This document shows, in pieces, positions 22,674 to 33,906 of a stretch of 64,000 nt of DNA. Both the position numbers and the translations under genes were made by a program. Source of the DNA: Solen grandis (Eukaryota > Mollusca > Bivalvia > Adapedonta > Solenidae); assembly GCA_021229015.1 (NCBI GenBank), contig CM037782.1:58835518-58899517 (forward strand), written 5' to 3'. How positions within the stretch are numbered: the first letter of the stretch is position 1; the number at the start of each line of letters is the position of its first letter. A model generated the notes under the pieces. It saw only the letters and a list, made by a program, of their open reading frames with translations, did not search any database and had not been told where the DNA came from.

Positions 22674-22719
22674 AAGTGACTGTTGACATATTAAGACTGT
22701 TCCTTTTGACTCTCTTTAA

Positions 22720-22953
22720 CCCTTTCCCTCATAGAGGAAACCATGAAAAGACCTATGCGAACAACATAAAACCAGATCAGCCTGCGAGTAACTCGCAGGC
22801 TGATCAGGTTTTATGCTGTTCGCTGCTCCTCAGTGGTCTGGAAATGAGGATTTTCTAATTAAATTTGGTAAGGTTTAACTGTGGTTTTCTGCAGATCAGG
22901 CTTTATGTGGTACCTATTGAGTGGGTCAAAATGAGTCTATATGAGGGAAAGGG
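22720..22953 (+). mobile_element. 234-bp TTAA hairpin MITE, copy 2
   Basis: Full length with TTAA at both ends; only about 300 bases from copy 1. One hairpin arm has AACAACATAAAA instead of AACAGCATAAAA. A frame through it stays open for about 45 codons, which is a property of the element. Confidence 0.93.
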
Positions 22954-23077
22954 TTAAAATTTCCAATGTGGCAAAATGTCAGGTCTCTCAACTTGCATAA
23001 TATTAGTATACCTCTGCTTCAGATGTGGGGGGCTATATATACAGAAATCTTGTACAGTCCCATCCTGTTACACTCTT

Positions 23078-23171
23078 AGAACATAGGTCCACGAATAAAA
23101 TGTACCTGCAAAATTCTCATAACATAATCAACGAAATTTAATGTCAACAAAAAATGATGATATAACAGTAT
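23078..23171. mobile_element. Half copy of the CTGTA-ended MITE
   Basis: Shares AACGAAATTTAATGTCAACA and AAAAATGATGATATAACAGTA with the right half of that family. Confidence 0.4.
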
Positions 23172-23346
23172 GTGAAGACGAGGCTGGATGCAGAGGTATT
23201 GATCACTTTCAATGATAGTTCTTATTGGACTTTGGGTCTAGATATTGTGAGATTGAACTTAGCTTAGGACAATAAGACTTACATATGGCCTATTGTTGGA
23301 GAGTCCACTTTGAGAATGTGAAATAAATCTGTATCTCCTATTTCAG

Positions 23347-23409
23347 GCCATCTATGATACCTTACCCTACACTGATGTGGAAGCTGATTACCGGTCCAAA
23401 TTGAGAGAT
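23347..23409 (+). CDS. CACHD1: CACHD1 exon 2 (VWA_N region)
   Basis: A 63-bp exon, residues 110-130: AIYDTLPYTDVEADYRSKLR then D. The acceptor is TATTTCAG|GCC and the donor GAT|GTGAGT; phase 0 on both sides, so its skipping would keep the frame. It continues the conserved helical VWA_N block that precedes the VWA domain in alpha2delta-like proteins. The acidic segment TDVEADYRSK is less conserved than its neighbours. Confidence 0.9.
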
Positions 23410-23936
23410 GTGAGTACTGGTACTTTCGTTGAATTGTCAAACATTCAAAGAATTGTAAATATTTATTGCAATAAAGTTTTCATAGACGTTTCATTGGCAC
23501 AACCGTCTGATAATTATTATTTTGTAAAAACAAGTTTTATCTAATTTCCACCGTCGTGTCTTTCATCTGAGATACGGCATTCGTGCAACTGCTCTTAGAT
23601 ACAAGATTATTATTTTCAGAAGTAATACACTGCATACAAACTGTTGCAGACTTCAAAGCATGTCTAATAAGAAAGATAAATTTTCAGCCTCCGTTGATGA
23701 AGCATGCTATGCTTTTGATTTATTTGAGCATCAACCATTGATCAATCTTGAAAGCCCTATCTGTAGGAGAGCTAGGCCTCTAAATGCTTCAAGAATCACA
23801 GTGCTTAGGGATTCTGTAATGTAATTGAATATAGTCCTTTCAAATCAAATGTACAGAATCTATAGAGCATTTTTGTTAAGCCACACAATTATTGATGTAT
23901 GTATTGCTAATGCTCGTTTTCGTTTGTTCTTTACAG
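23410..23936 (+). other. CACHD1: CACHD1 intron 2 (527 bp)
   Basis: The shortest intron of the gene here, GTGAGT to TTTACAG. No repeat family member recognised. Confidence 0.88.
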
Positions 23937-24085
23937 ATAACGGACAGAATACAGCAGCGCTTTAAGACTTACTTACAGATTGTTAAAACCAACAAGATTA
24001 TCGTGCAAAATCTATACAAGTTTCATGTGAAACAACCAATTACTAAAGAACTTGACTGCTGTACATTGAATTCATCAGACTTAAG
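23937..24085 (+). CDS. CACHD1: CACHD1 exon 3 (VWA_N region with CC motif)
   Basis: 149 bp, residues 131-179 plus two bases of an arginine codon. It reads ITDRIQQRFKTYLQIVKTNK, IIVQNLYKFHVKQPITKELD and CCTLNSSDL. The amphipathic R-F-K-x-Y-L...N-K pattern and the adjacent cysteines (residues 171-172, D-C-C-T) match the corresponding segment of vertebrate CACHD1. The cysteines probably form extracellular disulfides. The donor is TTAAG|GTGAGT, phase 2. Confidence 0.92.
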
Positions 24086-24289
24086 GTGAGTTAATTAATT
24101 TAAACTAGGGTGAGTTAATTAGAGTAATTAATCAACCTGCAACAACGAAAAAGATTTAATTAAAGGAAAGCTTCAATAGTTAACTGAAAAATAAAAAGAG
24201 TCAATCCCTGGATTCTTGCGTTGATTCAGAAGCCTGTAGTTCTTTTTCAAGATTTCTCAAGAAGTTTGGATTTCCTTACCCTTAAAATA

Positions 24290-24475
24290 TCTTCAACTCT
24301 TTACCTTGCATAAATGTGTTTTGATGCATTGGCAAACAGAGCAGACCCTGATCAGACAACCCCTCTCTTTGCTGAACAGTATTGTAGCTCAGATTCTACA
24401 CAGTCTGCATGGCAAAGGAAAATTCATTTTAAGATTCGGTGATATTCATTAAGTCATAAATTTGTCCATGAAGGG
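24290..24475 (-). mobile_element. TTAA MITE, third family, reverse
   Basis: The right end is CATGAAGGG followed by TTAA. Internal blocks GGCAAACAGAGCAGACCCTG, ATCAGACAAC, TGTAGCTCAGATTCTACA and ATTCATTAAGTCATAAATTT are complements of the copy at 55781. The left boundary near CTCTTTACCTT is approximate. Confidence 0.7.
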
Positions 24476-24599
24476 TTAAACATGCTAAGGTCATAAGTAA
24501 TTTGCTGGTAATTGATAACAGTAAGATGAGATGGAAACATGAAATTGACAGTTCTGATAGAGATATGCTTTCAGTTTGATCTAGGTATACAATGTCCTC

Positions 24600-24669
24600 T
24601 GAACAGTCTAACTAGTAGAGGTAGGAGGATTTTAGGAACAGTCTAACTAGTAGAGGTAGGAGGATTTTA
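24600..24669. repeat. Direct duplication, 35-bp unit
   Basis: GAACAGTCTAACTAGTAGAG followed by GTAGGAGGATTTTAG occurs twice in immediate succession, perfectly. Confidence 0.92.
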
Positions 24670-24858
24670 GACAGAACCTGTTCAGATAAGGAAATGCTTG
24701 CAGTTTGATCTGGTTTTATGGTGGTTTTACAAGCCAACACTGAGCAGTCTATAATATTAAATTGCAATTAGGAATGGAGCATAGAAGAAGAAAAGTGACT
24801 GTGCTATATAAAGTGAAGAAGTTGGGAGAGAATTGTATGTGTGGGTAGGTTGCTTTAA

Positions 24859-25068
24859 CCCTTTAATACAACGTTGTAGGCACCTAATGACTGCCTTTGC
24901 GACCAGTGCAGTCCCAGATCAGCCTGCACATTTCTGCAGTCTGATCATGGTCTGCACTGTTCACTTTTCAGTTGATAAATTATTGGCAAGCACCCCCATA
25001 AATGACTAATGGTACAGGCCAACATGAGGAAAGGATAAGTCCAATTAAGAAATTTAGCATGGTAAGGG
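24859..25068 (+). mobile_element. TTAA MITE, second family (210 bp)
   Basis: Begins CCCTTTAATACAACGTTGTA after TTAA and ends TTAGCATGGTAAGGG before TTAT (a decayed TTAA). Internal paired blocks are AGTGCAGTCCCAGATCAGCC and TCTGATCATGGTCTGCACTG. It shares the GATCAGCCTGC hairpin motif with the 234-bp family. Confidence 0.8.
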
Positions 25069-25954
25069 TTATAATGAAGTGTTTGTGATTGTTTGTGTGG
25101 TGTGCATCAACCAACAGGAATGCAATTTTTGGGACAAATAAAACCAAGATTTACCGGGTACGAGCTATGCCTGTATGATGCACTAATGCCTCTTAATGAT
25201 GACATTTTGGAGGTTATGTTGCTAACATTGCATTTAGATGAAGTCGTTCAGTCGGGAAATATAATTTACACATAACACACTCAAGTGGAAAATCGTAAAC
25301 AATCCCTCGTAATTCACAAGATGTTTTTGAGAATTCATCCGTACATTTTTTATTTCGCTGATGAAATTGCAAGATAGTTTCTCCATTATAAAAAAACGAT
25401 TTTATCAGATATATTTATTTCTCCGTTTATGAGGCTATAAATAGTGTAACGTCCAGGTTTAATTTACTGCTGTCCTGTATATATGAGCATTGTTACCAGC
25501 AGGATATCAAAGTTAAATTTCATTTATATGACATGGAATCTCATGTAAAGATGATGAAGAATTTAATGTTACGGATGAGAGAATAGTAAATATGAAAATT
25601 GCCAAACCTTAAGGTATCAATTTGTGCACCCAAATCTTTGAAATGGAATGAACCTTAAACTGCAACTTTGCCAATTTCACCAGTCTTGCTTTATACTTAG
25701 TATTACTTATTCATTTTTGGTTCCTCAAGTAATAGCAAAATAAAGTAAAATTGCAATAATTTATGTATTAATAGGAAATAATGAAATGCTGGGATATTCC
25801 TAAGATTTGAAAAGCAGAGAATGAAAAAAGTTTATCTATTTTACAATGATTATGAGATAAGCTATTACAACTTATATAAATCACTCTTGATGGCTGTGGT
25901 TGCAACATATGAGGTCAATATTGTGGGAAAAAACTGAAAAGTCTGGAAAAAAAC

Positions 25955-26082
25955 TCATGTGTCTGGATGGGCGACTAGCGTACCCTCTCATGTATATGAC
26001 CAGGAATCAAACTTTGGACCCATTGGCAAGAAGTGAAGTGCGTTACCTCTACGCTATCCATGCACCCCCACACCACCCCAAC
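25955..26082 (-). repeat. tRNA-derived SINE head, reverse
   Basis: On the minus strand, TGCATGGATAGCGTAGAGGT is followed by GGTCCAAAGTTTGATTCCTG, which carries a B-box-like GTTTGATTCC. No tail recognised. Confidence 0.45.
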
Positions 26083-26284
26083 TGAGAATAAAGGAAGAAT
26101 ATCTTCCATCTTTGAACTAACCTCTAATTAAGCACAGTTCTCAGATAAATGCTCTCTGGAATGTGACTTTTTATTGTATTTTATTTCTGAACAAATATGA
26201 TATTGTTAGTCAATAAGTTAAATGACAGCTTACAATTATTCATTTAATTATGCATATGGTTAAAAAAAAAGTATTTCTTAATTA

Positions 26285-26345
26285 CCAGATTTAAGAATTA
26301 AGTATTTCACATAGCACTAAGTTTTGTTGGTGAAAATAGATCTCA
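26285..26345. mobile_element. Diverged end of the 2403-2665 MITE family
   Basis: AAGAATTAAGTATTTCACAT and AGCACTAAGTTTTGTTGGTG align with the inward-reading right end of the element near 2.6 kb. Confidence 0.45.
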
Positions 26346-26640
26346 AAAATGAATTTCGTAAAAGCAGTATTAAATCCTAAAAAGTTTTTATCAACTTTTC
26401 GTGAGGCTAATTCATCTTGAATTGCTTTTGAAACCCCATGCATGCTGACATATTAGTCAGTCCAGGGCATGTAGAGAGTGCAGTATGAGAAAAAAATAAA
26501 ACCGGTATGCAAAAAAAAAGCAGGCAAGTCTTTTGAGGGAAAAGCTTGAACTGGTTTTGGGAAATAAAACATGATAATACCATTGAAACGCATGATGATA
26601 AGAAATGTTAAGGTGAAGAGATGTGATCATGAAACCTTAA

Positions 26641-26832
26641 GGTAATCCATCCATTATTAAATTGTAGCATGGTTCGTCAAATGATAGTGGGAATTTTATA
26701 GAAGATGCAAGCCTCTATAGGCTTTGAGTAAAAGAGCTTATAACTCCAAGTCAATGTATGCTTTCATCTGCACTGAAGTCTTTTTAAGCATTTTAAAGAC
26801 CATGATTATAATTAAATGATGGAAAGATTACC
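26641..26832 (+). mobile_element. TTAA MITE, AAGGTAATCC family, complete
   Basis: 192 bp between TTAA repeats. Ends GGTAATCCATCCATTATTAA and ATTAAATGATGGAAAGATTACC are inverted repeats of about 20 bp. The core includes AGATGCAAGCCTCTATAGGC and ATCTGCACTGAAGTCTTTTT. Confidence 0.85.
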
Positions 26833-27149
26833 TTAACACAAATAATTTAGCATAAACTCAGGCAGTTCTCTGTCGACTCGTGGCTACAGCAAAGTAGAAA
26901 CAGCAGAAATCTGATCAACAGAAATCTGATCAACCTGACAGCTTTTTCCCTTTTTTTACCTTTCGTTTGATGTAAAAATAAAGAAAACAATATAATCCTG
27001 ACCTACCGACCTTTTTTTTATTTGCTGGAGACCAGAAACGGAACTTTTTTTTTTGCCTGATATAAATATGCTGATTCTTGTATGTGCTATTCTGTATTTG
27101 GTATTGATGAGTAAAAGTTTTAAGCCATTATTATGAAAATTCATGTATA

Positions 27150-27362
27150 GGTTTATCATGAACTGAACATTTATTTACTAACTTTAAATGTTAATGACAC
27201 AATGGATATTTATGGCTGCAGGTTGTAGAATCTGAGCTACAATTTTGTACATGTATGATTAAACCAAGGAGTCCCTGATTTGACAGCCCCAGGAAGGAGC
27301 TGTTGATCTGGGTTTGCTCTGATTTCCAACGTATCAGAACCCACCTATATGAAGTAAAGGGC
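27150..27362 (+). mobile_element. TTAA MITE, third family (diverged)
   Basis: Shares TTTAAATG...GCAGGTTGTAGAATCTGAGC, TACAATTTTGTACATGTATG, GAGCTGTTGATCTGGGTTTG and CTATATGAAGTAAAGGGCTAA blocks with 55781-56002. The left boundary is unclear. Confidence 0.65.
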
Positions 27363-28082
27363 TAAAGTACTTTAAAGTCTCATGTGATCAGTATAAAGTA
27401 AAATTTATTGTGTCTCAAAACCATGCAAATATAGATAAAGATTTGACTTGGCAAAATGCATTAACAAGTGTCATTCCTTCAAAAGGAGCATTCATTTTTA
27501 CTGCCTGTAATTTATTAATGGAAGCATGCATCTCTCTGCATGAGAGCTCATAATTTCTGGGTAAAATGCAATTTTATGCAAACATGGTAAGAGCATGCTT
27601 TTAGAATGCTGACTTTTTGTCATCCATTTTCTTCAGAAAAGTCATGAAATGGATGCATTTCAATTTGAGCTATTGTACATGTTGAGTCTAGGATGTTATT
27701 TATGGTTTGGTAAAGCTTTCCCTTATTTTGGCTTTGCAGTATATTTTGAATGGTCTGTTAATTATAAGAGCCAGTTTGCCAGCCATGCAAGCCCTGTGTA
27801 CCTTAAAAATGATTCAGAATATGAACATTTCTTTAGGGGTTGTTAATTTGGATGCTGGGATGATTTTAAATTTATGCTAAATATGAGCACAGCAATACTT
27901 TCAGCAAGTTTAGGTGTGGGGATTTAGGCTTCCCTTAAAGGCCCAGACAGATGAATTATACATATTTGGGGATGTTTATTTTTAAACTTTCGCGGAAGAA
28001 TTGTTGGGTGTTCCGGGATAAGCGTCTGGATTGCATATTAAGATTTGTCATGCTTATAATGTATATATTTTGTTTATTTCAG

Positions 28083-28189
28083 ACCTGACAATCAGTACAG
28101 ATGTCCAGTTTCTCGTAAAACAAGCTGTGATCTGTTACCATACACACTAAAGCCAGGGGCCTTTAATCCTGGTCGAAATCTAACTGAAG
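28083..28189 (+). CDS. CACHD1: CACHD1 exon 4 (cysteine-containing VWA_N segment)
   Basis: 107 bp. The first base completes Arg180 (AG|A); it then encodes PDNQYRCPVSRKTSCDLLPY and TLKPGAFNPGRNLTE (residues 181-215), and the last G opens codon 216. The S-R-K-T-S-C-D pattern and the A-F-N-P-G-R block are the strongest family signatures in this part; vertebrate CACHD1 has the same order. NLT at residues 212-214 is an N-glycosylation sequon. The acceptor is TTATTTCAG and the donor G|GTAAGT, phase 1. Confidence 0.94.
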
Positions 28190-29429
28190 GTAAGTCTTTT
28201 GTAATTATTTCATGGTTTCCTTTTTGTGCCACCTGTAAGCAGAGGTTACACATAGGGATCACTTTTCCTCGTTTTTCCCTCTGTCTTTTAATCTCACTTT
28301 TTCTGTCAAGCTTGTCTGTCACACTTTTTCCGTCACGTTTCAGCAGGTGACACATGTGTTCCAAAGAACACTCTTGCGCTGATATTCAAGCATTGGAAAA
28401 CTAGACAGTAAAGTTGTACGTTTTTAGATCCAGTCATCTGTCTGGTACCAAAAGTAGAAACTATTAATATCCTTGGAATACACAGAGTGAAGTGTGGGCC
28501 ATATAGAAATCCTGCTCATCATGTCATATCTTGTCCTATACACTCATATTACATGAAGATTGGAAACAGATAATGCCTTTACACTTGGAATAAAGATTTA
28601 TCATGGAAGAGCCAATTAGTAGCCAAGTGCAGATAACTCTGTCAAGGATTTTGTAAGAATTATAGTCCTTTCTATGTGTAAAAGAGGTATGCGGGGTTAT
28701 TTATTATCACATTGATTCTGATAGTTCTAGTTTATTTTCATAGCATTGCTACAATGAGAAATACAGGATCACCAAATGCATCGTTTTCCAGTCTATTAAA
28801 CCCTTGAAACTTGAAAGGGAGACTTTGGTAGACAAAAAACTTTTGATGAATTTCATTAATTGGCTCTCTGCTTTTGAATGTTGAAGTGGAACAAATGCAG
28901 ATTAGTTCCAACAACATTTCAAATTATTCCTTTCTATAAGTCTAATGACTCCATTAAAATTTTAATTAAAAATGGATATTAATGTTTCAAGTTAATTTGG
29001 TTAACATGGTATCTGCATTAACTAAGGCCTCAATTGTTGCTTTATTGATTTCAGTGTATTTCTGTCTAACATCTGATGCACACAAATGCCACTTTGTCAA
29101 GAATTTGCATAGTTTTGAGATGGGACTTTCCCTCGAGACCTTTTGTGTACATTTACATGATAATACGTGGAGGCTGCATTGCCATTAAATGCCTTATTAT
29201 TCACAACAATAAAAGGAATTCCAATGAAAAGATGAATATATTATAGATTGTGTATTTTTTTATTTTATGGGAAGTCTAAAAATGTAGAGAAACTGTAATA
29301 TCTACTATGTATGTTTGGATAGGATTGTATTTTTGCATGGTTGTATTAATATAGATGCAAAATGCAGTAAGTATTTTGTGTGAAACTTTTTCCATAGTAA
29401 CGGTTTGAAGATATTAATTTGTTATTTAA

Positions 29430-29633
29430 TTCATACCATGCAAAATTTCTTAATTGGACTTGTCCTTTCTTCATTTTGACTGTTACATTAGTTGTTTATA
29501 GGGGTGCTTGCTGAAAATTGATTGAGGCAATAGTGACCAGTGCAGACCATGATCAGACTGCATGGATGAGCAGGCTGATCTTGGTCTACACTGGTATCAA
29601 TTGCAGTAACAATTGACCACAATATTGTAAGGG
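29430..29633 (-). mobile_element. TTAA MITE, second family, abutting a 234-bp MITE
   Basis: The left end is TTCATACCATGCAAAATTTC after TTAA; the right end is ATATTGTAAGGG before the TTAA at 29634-29637, which is also the left TTAA of the next element. Internal blocks GTGACCAGTGCAGACCATGA and GAGCAGGCTGATCTTGGTCT match the family. Confidence 0.85.
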
Positions 29634-29637
29634 TTAA

Positions 29638-29871
29638 CCCTTTCCCTCATAGAGGATACCATGAAAAGACCTATGCGAACAGCATAAAACCAGATCAGCC
29701 TGCGAGTAACTCGCAGGCTGATCAGGTTTTATGCTGTTCGCTGCTCCTCAGTGGTCTGGAAATGAGGATTTTACAATTAAATTTGGTAAGGTTTGAGTTT
29801 GGCTTTCTGCAGATCAGGCTATATGTGGTACCTATTGAGTGCGTCAAAATGAGTCTATATGAGGGAAAGGG
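29638..29871 (+). mobile_element. 234-bp TTAA hairpin MITE, copy 3
   Basis: Complete, with a near-perfect hairpin. It shares its left TTAA with the preceding second-family MITE and is followed by TTAA. Confidence 0.93.
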
Positions 29872-29973
29872 TTAATGCACAAGGTTATTGTCTTAAATGG
29901 CTATGAAGACAGATCTAATTACTATTACTATAACAAGAAAAATATCACAAAAATAACAAAATCAATAATTTAA

Positions 29974-30207
29974 CCCTTTCCCTCATAGAGGACACCATGA
30001 AAAGACCTATGCGAACAACATAAAACCAGATCAGCCTGCGAGTAACTCGCAGGCTGATCAGGTTTTATGCTGTTCGCTGCTCCTCAGTGGTCTGGAAATG
30101 CGGATTTTGTAATTAAATTTGGTAAGGTTTAACTGTGGTTTTCTGCAGATCAGGCTTTATGTGATACCTATTGAGTGCGTCAAAATGAGTCTATATGAGG
30201 GAAAGGG
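29974..30207 (+). mobile_element. 234-bp TTAA hairpin MITE, copy 4
   Basis: Complete, TTAA on both sides, only about 100 bases downstream of copy 3 in the same orientation. Confidence 0.93.
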
Positions 30208-31154
30208 TTAAGAGGATGCAGGACTCACAGAGCATACTGATCAAGTAGAGGGCCGAACATTTGTTTGTGATCACACCCCGGAGTTTTCACCTGGCAATTT
30301 TTAGGGTGATCAAGTGCTGATCTGCCACAAATGTTTCATTGGAACATAAAAATTATCCATTCAGAAAATTACAGTTCAGTTTAAAAATACAGTATTATGA
30401 AAAATATATTTCGAGCCTAGCCATGGAAGACGGTAATTACAGAGTATAAGTGCAGACCTGCAAACTCTTTTCGTAGGAGATCTTTATTTTCAGGATATTA
30501 CTCGGCAAACCTGTAATTTTGTTTCATATACCGGAGTCGTGATTTCGCTTATAAGCAGTTTCAAATATCAAAGGTAGTTATATAACCAATTACAGCATAG
30601 GTTTAAAGAAAGCCTCTGCAAGAGGTGTTGATTTCTTTGCTTTTATAAACAGCTGTCTTCCTATTTAGTGATATTAAGTATAGAGAGAGGTATCAAATAT
30701 CTATTTGCGTCCGTATTCAGTCTTTGAAATAGGATCAGAAAATTAAAGGTGTGTCATTATATTTATAAAAAAAATATTTTTTTACGTCTCTAAGATATCG
30801 TGCAGTTTTTTTGAAGCTGTATTGACCAGAAATACCCAGTGAAGCAGTGGAAGTATTTTTTAAACTGAAAACAGACAATGGTGGTGTAGCATATCTTTCC
30901 TTTAAAGATGTTGTAGGTAATTTGATATGTTGATTTAGTCAAGTATTAGGTATTAATTATGGTATTATATTAAACATGTTTATTTACATGCACCTTTATT
31001 TGGATTTGACAAGAGTTTGTGTTCCCTCTCCCTTGGGTGGCTGTTAAGGGTGCCTCCATAATGTCAGAAGCTATACTGGTAATCACTGAATTATGAAGGT
31101 TTTAAACTTGATGTTGTGTTGATTGGGAAACAAATTCTTGTAACTTTTACCAAT

Positions 31155-31520
31155 CCCACTGGACGGTTTCTGGGTTGGACTACAGGGGTTTTCTTGCCCA
31201 TGCCAGGTTAAAATCACCGCAGGCAAGTGATTTTTCAAAGAAGATAGTCAGACGGGCAAGTTTATTTTAATTTTTTTTTTTTCAACATTATATCAGGGGT
31301 GAGTTGCTTGCTGACTTAAAGATCGGGCAACCTGTTTCACTGAGGACAAGTAGATGTTCAAAGTAACTTTCCCCCTGGGCAAGTGAAAGTCAAATCCTTA
31401 AATAAACCCTTTGACTAGTTCTTTGCATCCGGGAAGGCCATGAAAAATCCTTGCCCTCAATGGGGTTTGAACCCACAACTTTTGGATCTGCAAGCAGGTA
31501 TGTTACCACTTGACCATGGG
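31155..31520 (-). repeat. SINE interrupted by a 230-bp insertion
   Basis: GGTTTCTGGGTTGGACTA (left) and GTTCTTTGCATCCGGGAAGG CCATGAAAAATCCTTGCCC (right) are contiguous in the related copy at 1784. On the minus strand the head is TGGTCAAGTGGTAACATACC, followed by the B-box-like GTTGTGGGTTCAAACCCCAT. Confidence 0.75.
31183..31412. mobile_element. 230-bp hAT-like insertion in a SINE, 5-bp duplication
   Basis: Flanked by GACTA at both ends (31178-31182 and 31413-31417). It starts CAGGGGTTTTCTTGCCC and ends AAATAAACCCTTT; the ends are imperfect inverted repeats. Internally, TGGCAAG/GGGCAAG-like words recur several times. The interrupted host copy supports a real insertion. Confidence 0.65.
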
Positions 31521-32337
31521 GTGTTTAGGATTTAGTCTCTCATTTATAGGTTTGTGTTTGAGTCAAGAGTTTGGCCACATAGGATTTTTCATGTGTGGAA
31601 GCATTCCTATTGGTGTTCGTTTTATTCAAAATGTCAACCCGGGGTTGCATCTTTCCCTCTATAGAGAAAGAGAGAAAAAATGTTTAAATTTTCTATAAAA
31701 CACAGGTCTTAGGTAGTGCATATTAATTGCTTATATTTTATCATTGAAAATATGATGATAACATTGTAATAAAATGACGTCATACGCAATAAAGGGAAAT
31801 GATCAAGATACCACTTGATGTTCAGTTTGAAAGTTATATGGGACAGTAATTATATTGATAAAAAAAAAGATATAAAGGGAAAGAAAGTTATGAGTATTTA
31901 AAAAAAATACGCAGAGTAAGAAATGAATGGTTTATACTCATATACATACGTCTTTTTGTATACCGATACTGCATGTAAAAAAAACTGAATATAGTTATTT
32001 GGCTACAGATGAAAAACAATAAATGCCAAGTAAGAATGAAAATGAGAATTTGTCAGTGGTTTGTTACAAATAATTTTATAATAATATGCATCTCAATGCC
32101 AAAATGTGGTTAAATACACAAAAAACACAGATTTCTTAAACAACAGCAGGTCTATGAAATGAATATATCTCATTTTGAACTCTTGATATCTGACTTTATT
32201 AAAAGTTCTGATACTGAGATTTTCAGAGGGAGAGTTGGTGGTTTGTCATAAAGTCAGGAGGAGTTTTGAATAGTAATTTGTGCATAGTTTTATGATAAGA
32301 TAAACACCCTGTACATAGAAGTTTGGAGATTTTTTAA

Positions 32338-32467
32338 CCCTTTCCGTCATAGAGGATACCATGAAAAGACCTATGCGAACAGCAAAAAACCAGATCAGCC
32401 TCGCAGGCTGATCAGGTTTTAAGCTGTTCGATGCTCCTCAGTGGTCTGGTCTATATGAGGGAAAGGG
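32338..32467 (+). mobile_element. 234-bp MITE family, copy 5, internally deleted to 130 bp
   Basis: TTAA flanks and both termini are intact (CCCTTTCCGTCATA and TATGAGGGAAAGGG). The hairpin is shortened (the GAGTAACTCGCAG apex is missing) and the segment from AAATGAGG to AAAATGAG is deleted. Confidence 0.9.
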
Positions 32468-33339
32468 TTAACCTGATTGTATTTCCAGCCGCATGTATAG
32501 ATAGCATCACAGAACATGTTTGCTTCACACAAAGAGCAGAGACCGTGAAGAGCTCTAAATGAAAGTAGATGATACCCTCTTGTCTTTTATGACGAGTACA
32601 TGAGATTCTCCATACTCACAAAGTGTTCAGGTACAGGCGTACTTAACATCATACAGTTTTTCTTTGAGGTTACTTACATTTTATGGAATACAGTAGGTGA
32701 CTGCCTGTGCAAATAAATTGGTTATAAAAACCAGCGTGTGTGTTGAACTCTCAGTACTTTGATTGGATTGTGTTTTACGTATCAAGTGGTTGTTGAAGGA
32801 AAAGTTCAGAGGGATTCTTAATCATTAGAATCTTCTGATGTGAAGAAGCATTTTCCGAAAGCTAATGAAAATAATGAGAAAGGATCATTATTCATTAGCT
32901 TAAGCGATATAAAAATAGATCAGGCTGCAAGCACCTTCCTAACTGTGACTGATTAGTCCTCACAGTTGACATTGGTGATGTTTATCATAGTATAACGGTC
33001 CTTAGTGTTATATATTATTACTTATAAGTTCAGTTTTACAAATATTCAATAGCTGATCTTGAGGTTTGTCTGATTAAATTGGCTACGTAGAAGTCATCTT
33101 TAATATACAGCGGATAAACTCCAGAAAATAGAATTTGAGAATTTGGGCTGATATTTAAGGAAAACTATGCTTTGAAAAACAAAACCATTAAAAATTTCGC
33201 AGGTTAGCATTCAGCATTGTTAATATATCCCCGATTCACAAAATGTCATGTTGCATTTATTCCTCACAGTCCCATCTCATTTTAGAAAAGATTCCAATAT
33301 CTTAGTCATATCATGCAGGTTTATTTATTTCCTTTTCAT

Positions 33340-33745
33340 ATGTTATCAAACCTCATATGGCCATCAGCATTGTGTAACTCAGTAGTCATTATGTTACCAA
33401 ACCTCATATGGCCATCAGCATTGTGTAACTCAGTAGTCATTATGTTATCAAACCTCATATGGCCATCAGCATTGTGTAACTCAGTAGTCATTATGTTACC
33501 AAACCTCATATGGCAGTCAGCATTGTGTAACTCAGTAGTCATTATGTTACCAAACCTCATATGGCCAGTCAGCATTGTGTAACTCAGTCATTATGTTACC
33601 AAACCTCATATGGCCATCAGCATTGTGTAACTCAGTAGTCATTATGCTACCAAACCTGATATGGCAGTAAGCATTGTGTAACTCAGTAGTCATTATGTTA
33701 CCAAACCTCATTTGACCATCAGTATTGTGTAACTCAGTCAGTAAT
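33340..33745. repeat. Minisatellite, 51-bp unit, about 8 copies
   Basis: The unit is ATGTTACCAAACCTCATATG, GCCATCAGCATTGTGTAACT, CAGTAGTCATT. Small length variants occur (GGCAGTCAGC, deletion of AGT). The 17-codon period keeps a frame open on both strands for about 80 codons, which explains two apparent overlapping small proteins here. Confidence 0.95.
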
Positions 33746-33829
33746 CATCCATTATCAGCACCTTCAAATGAACATATAAAAGCATCCTAGGAGTGAAAAA
33801 GTTCAGATGTAAATTGTGCCAGTGCATGT

Positions 33830-33906
33830 TGAGGGCTGACCACTTAATTCTTCCACTTCCTTCAATTTCTTTATGCACTTAATATAATTTCTTGATCAGC
33901 CCTCAT
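33830..33906. mobile_element. Very short element, GAGGGCTGA family
   Basis: TGAGGGCTGACCACTTAATT at the left, TTGATCAGCCCTCA at the right, with CTTCCACTTCCTTCAATTTC and a TTTATGCACTTA core as in the other copies. Confidence 0.7.

Larger units (their letters stand above)
13635..23346 (+). other. CACHD1: CACHD1 intron 1 (9.7 kb)
   Basis: GT-AG intron, GTAAGA to TATTTCAG. It is repeat-rich: a hAT-like deletion derivative, SINE copies, a TTAA MITE of the second family, a pogo/Tigger-like remnant, a GA microsatellite and two copies of the 234-bp MITE. No exon-like open segment with splice sites was found in it. Confidence 0.85.
24086..28082 (+). other. CACHD1: CACHD1 intron 3 (4.0 kb)
   Basis: GTGAGT to TTATTTCAG. 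Contains TTAA MITEs of families two, three and four and a SINE fragment; no further exon seen. Confidence 0.85.

Noticed and set aside
22676..22858. Open frame reading NPFPHRGNHEKTYANNIKPD and onward
   Set aside because: It lies within MITE copy 2, and the same frame recurs at 50610-50828 in copy 8. This is the MITE sequence read through, not a gene.
27649..27846. 65-codon frame rich in aromatic residues just before exon 4
   Set aside because: No acceptor/donor pair in the right phase, and the CACHD1 protein is continuous without it.
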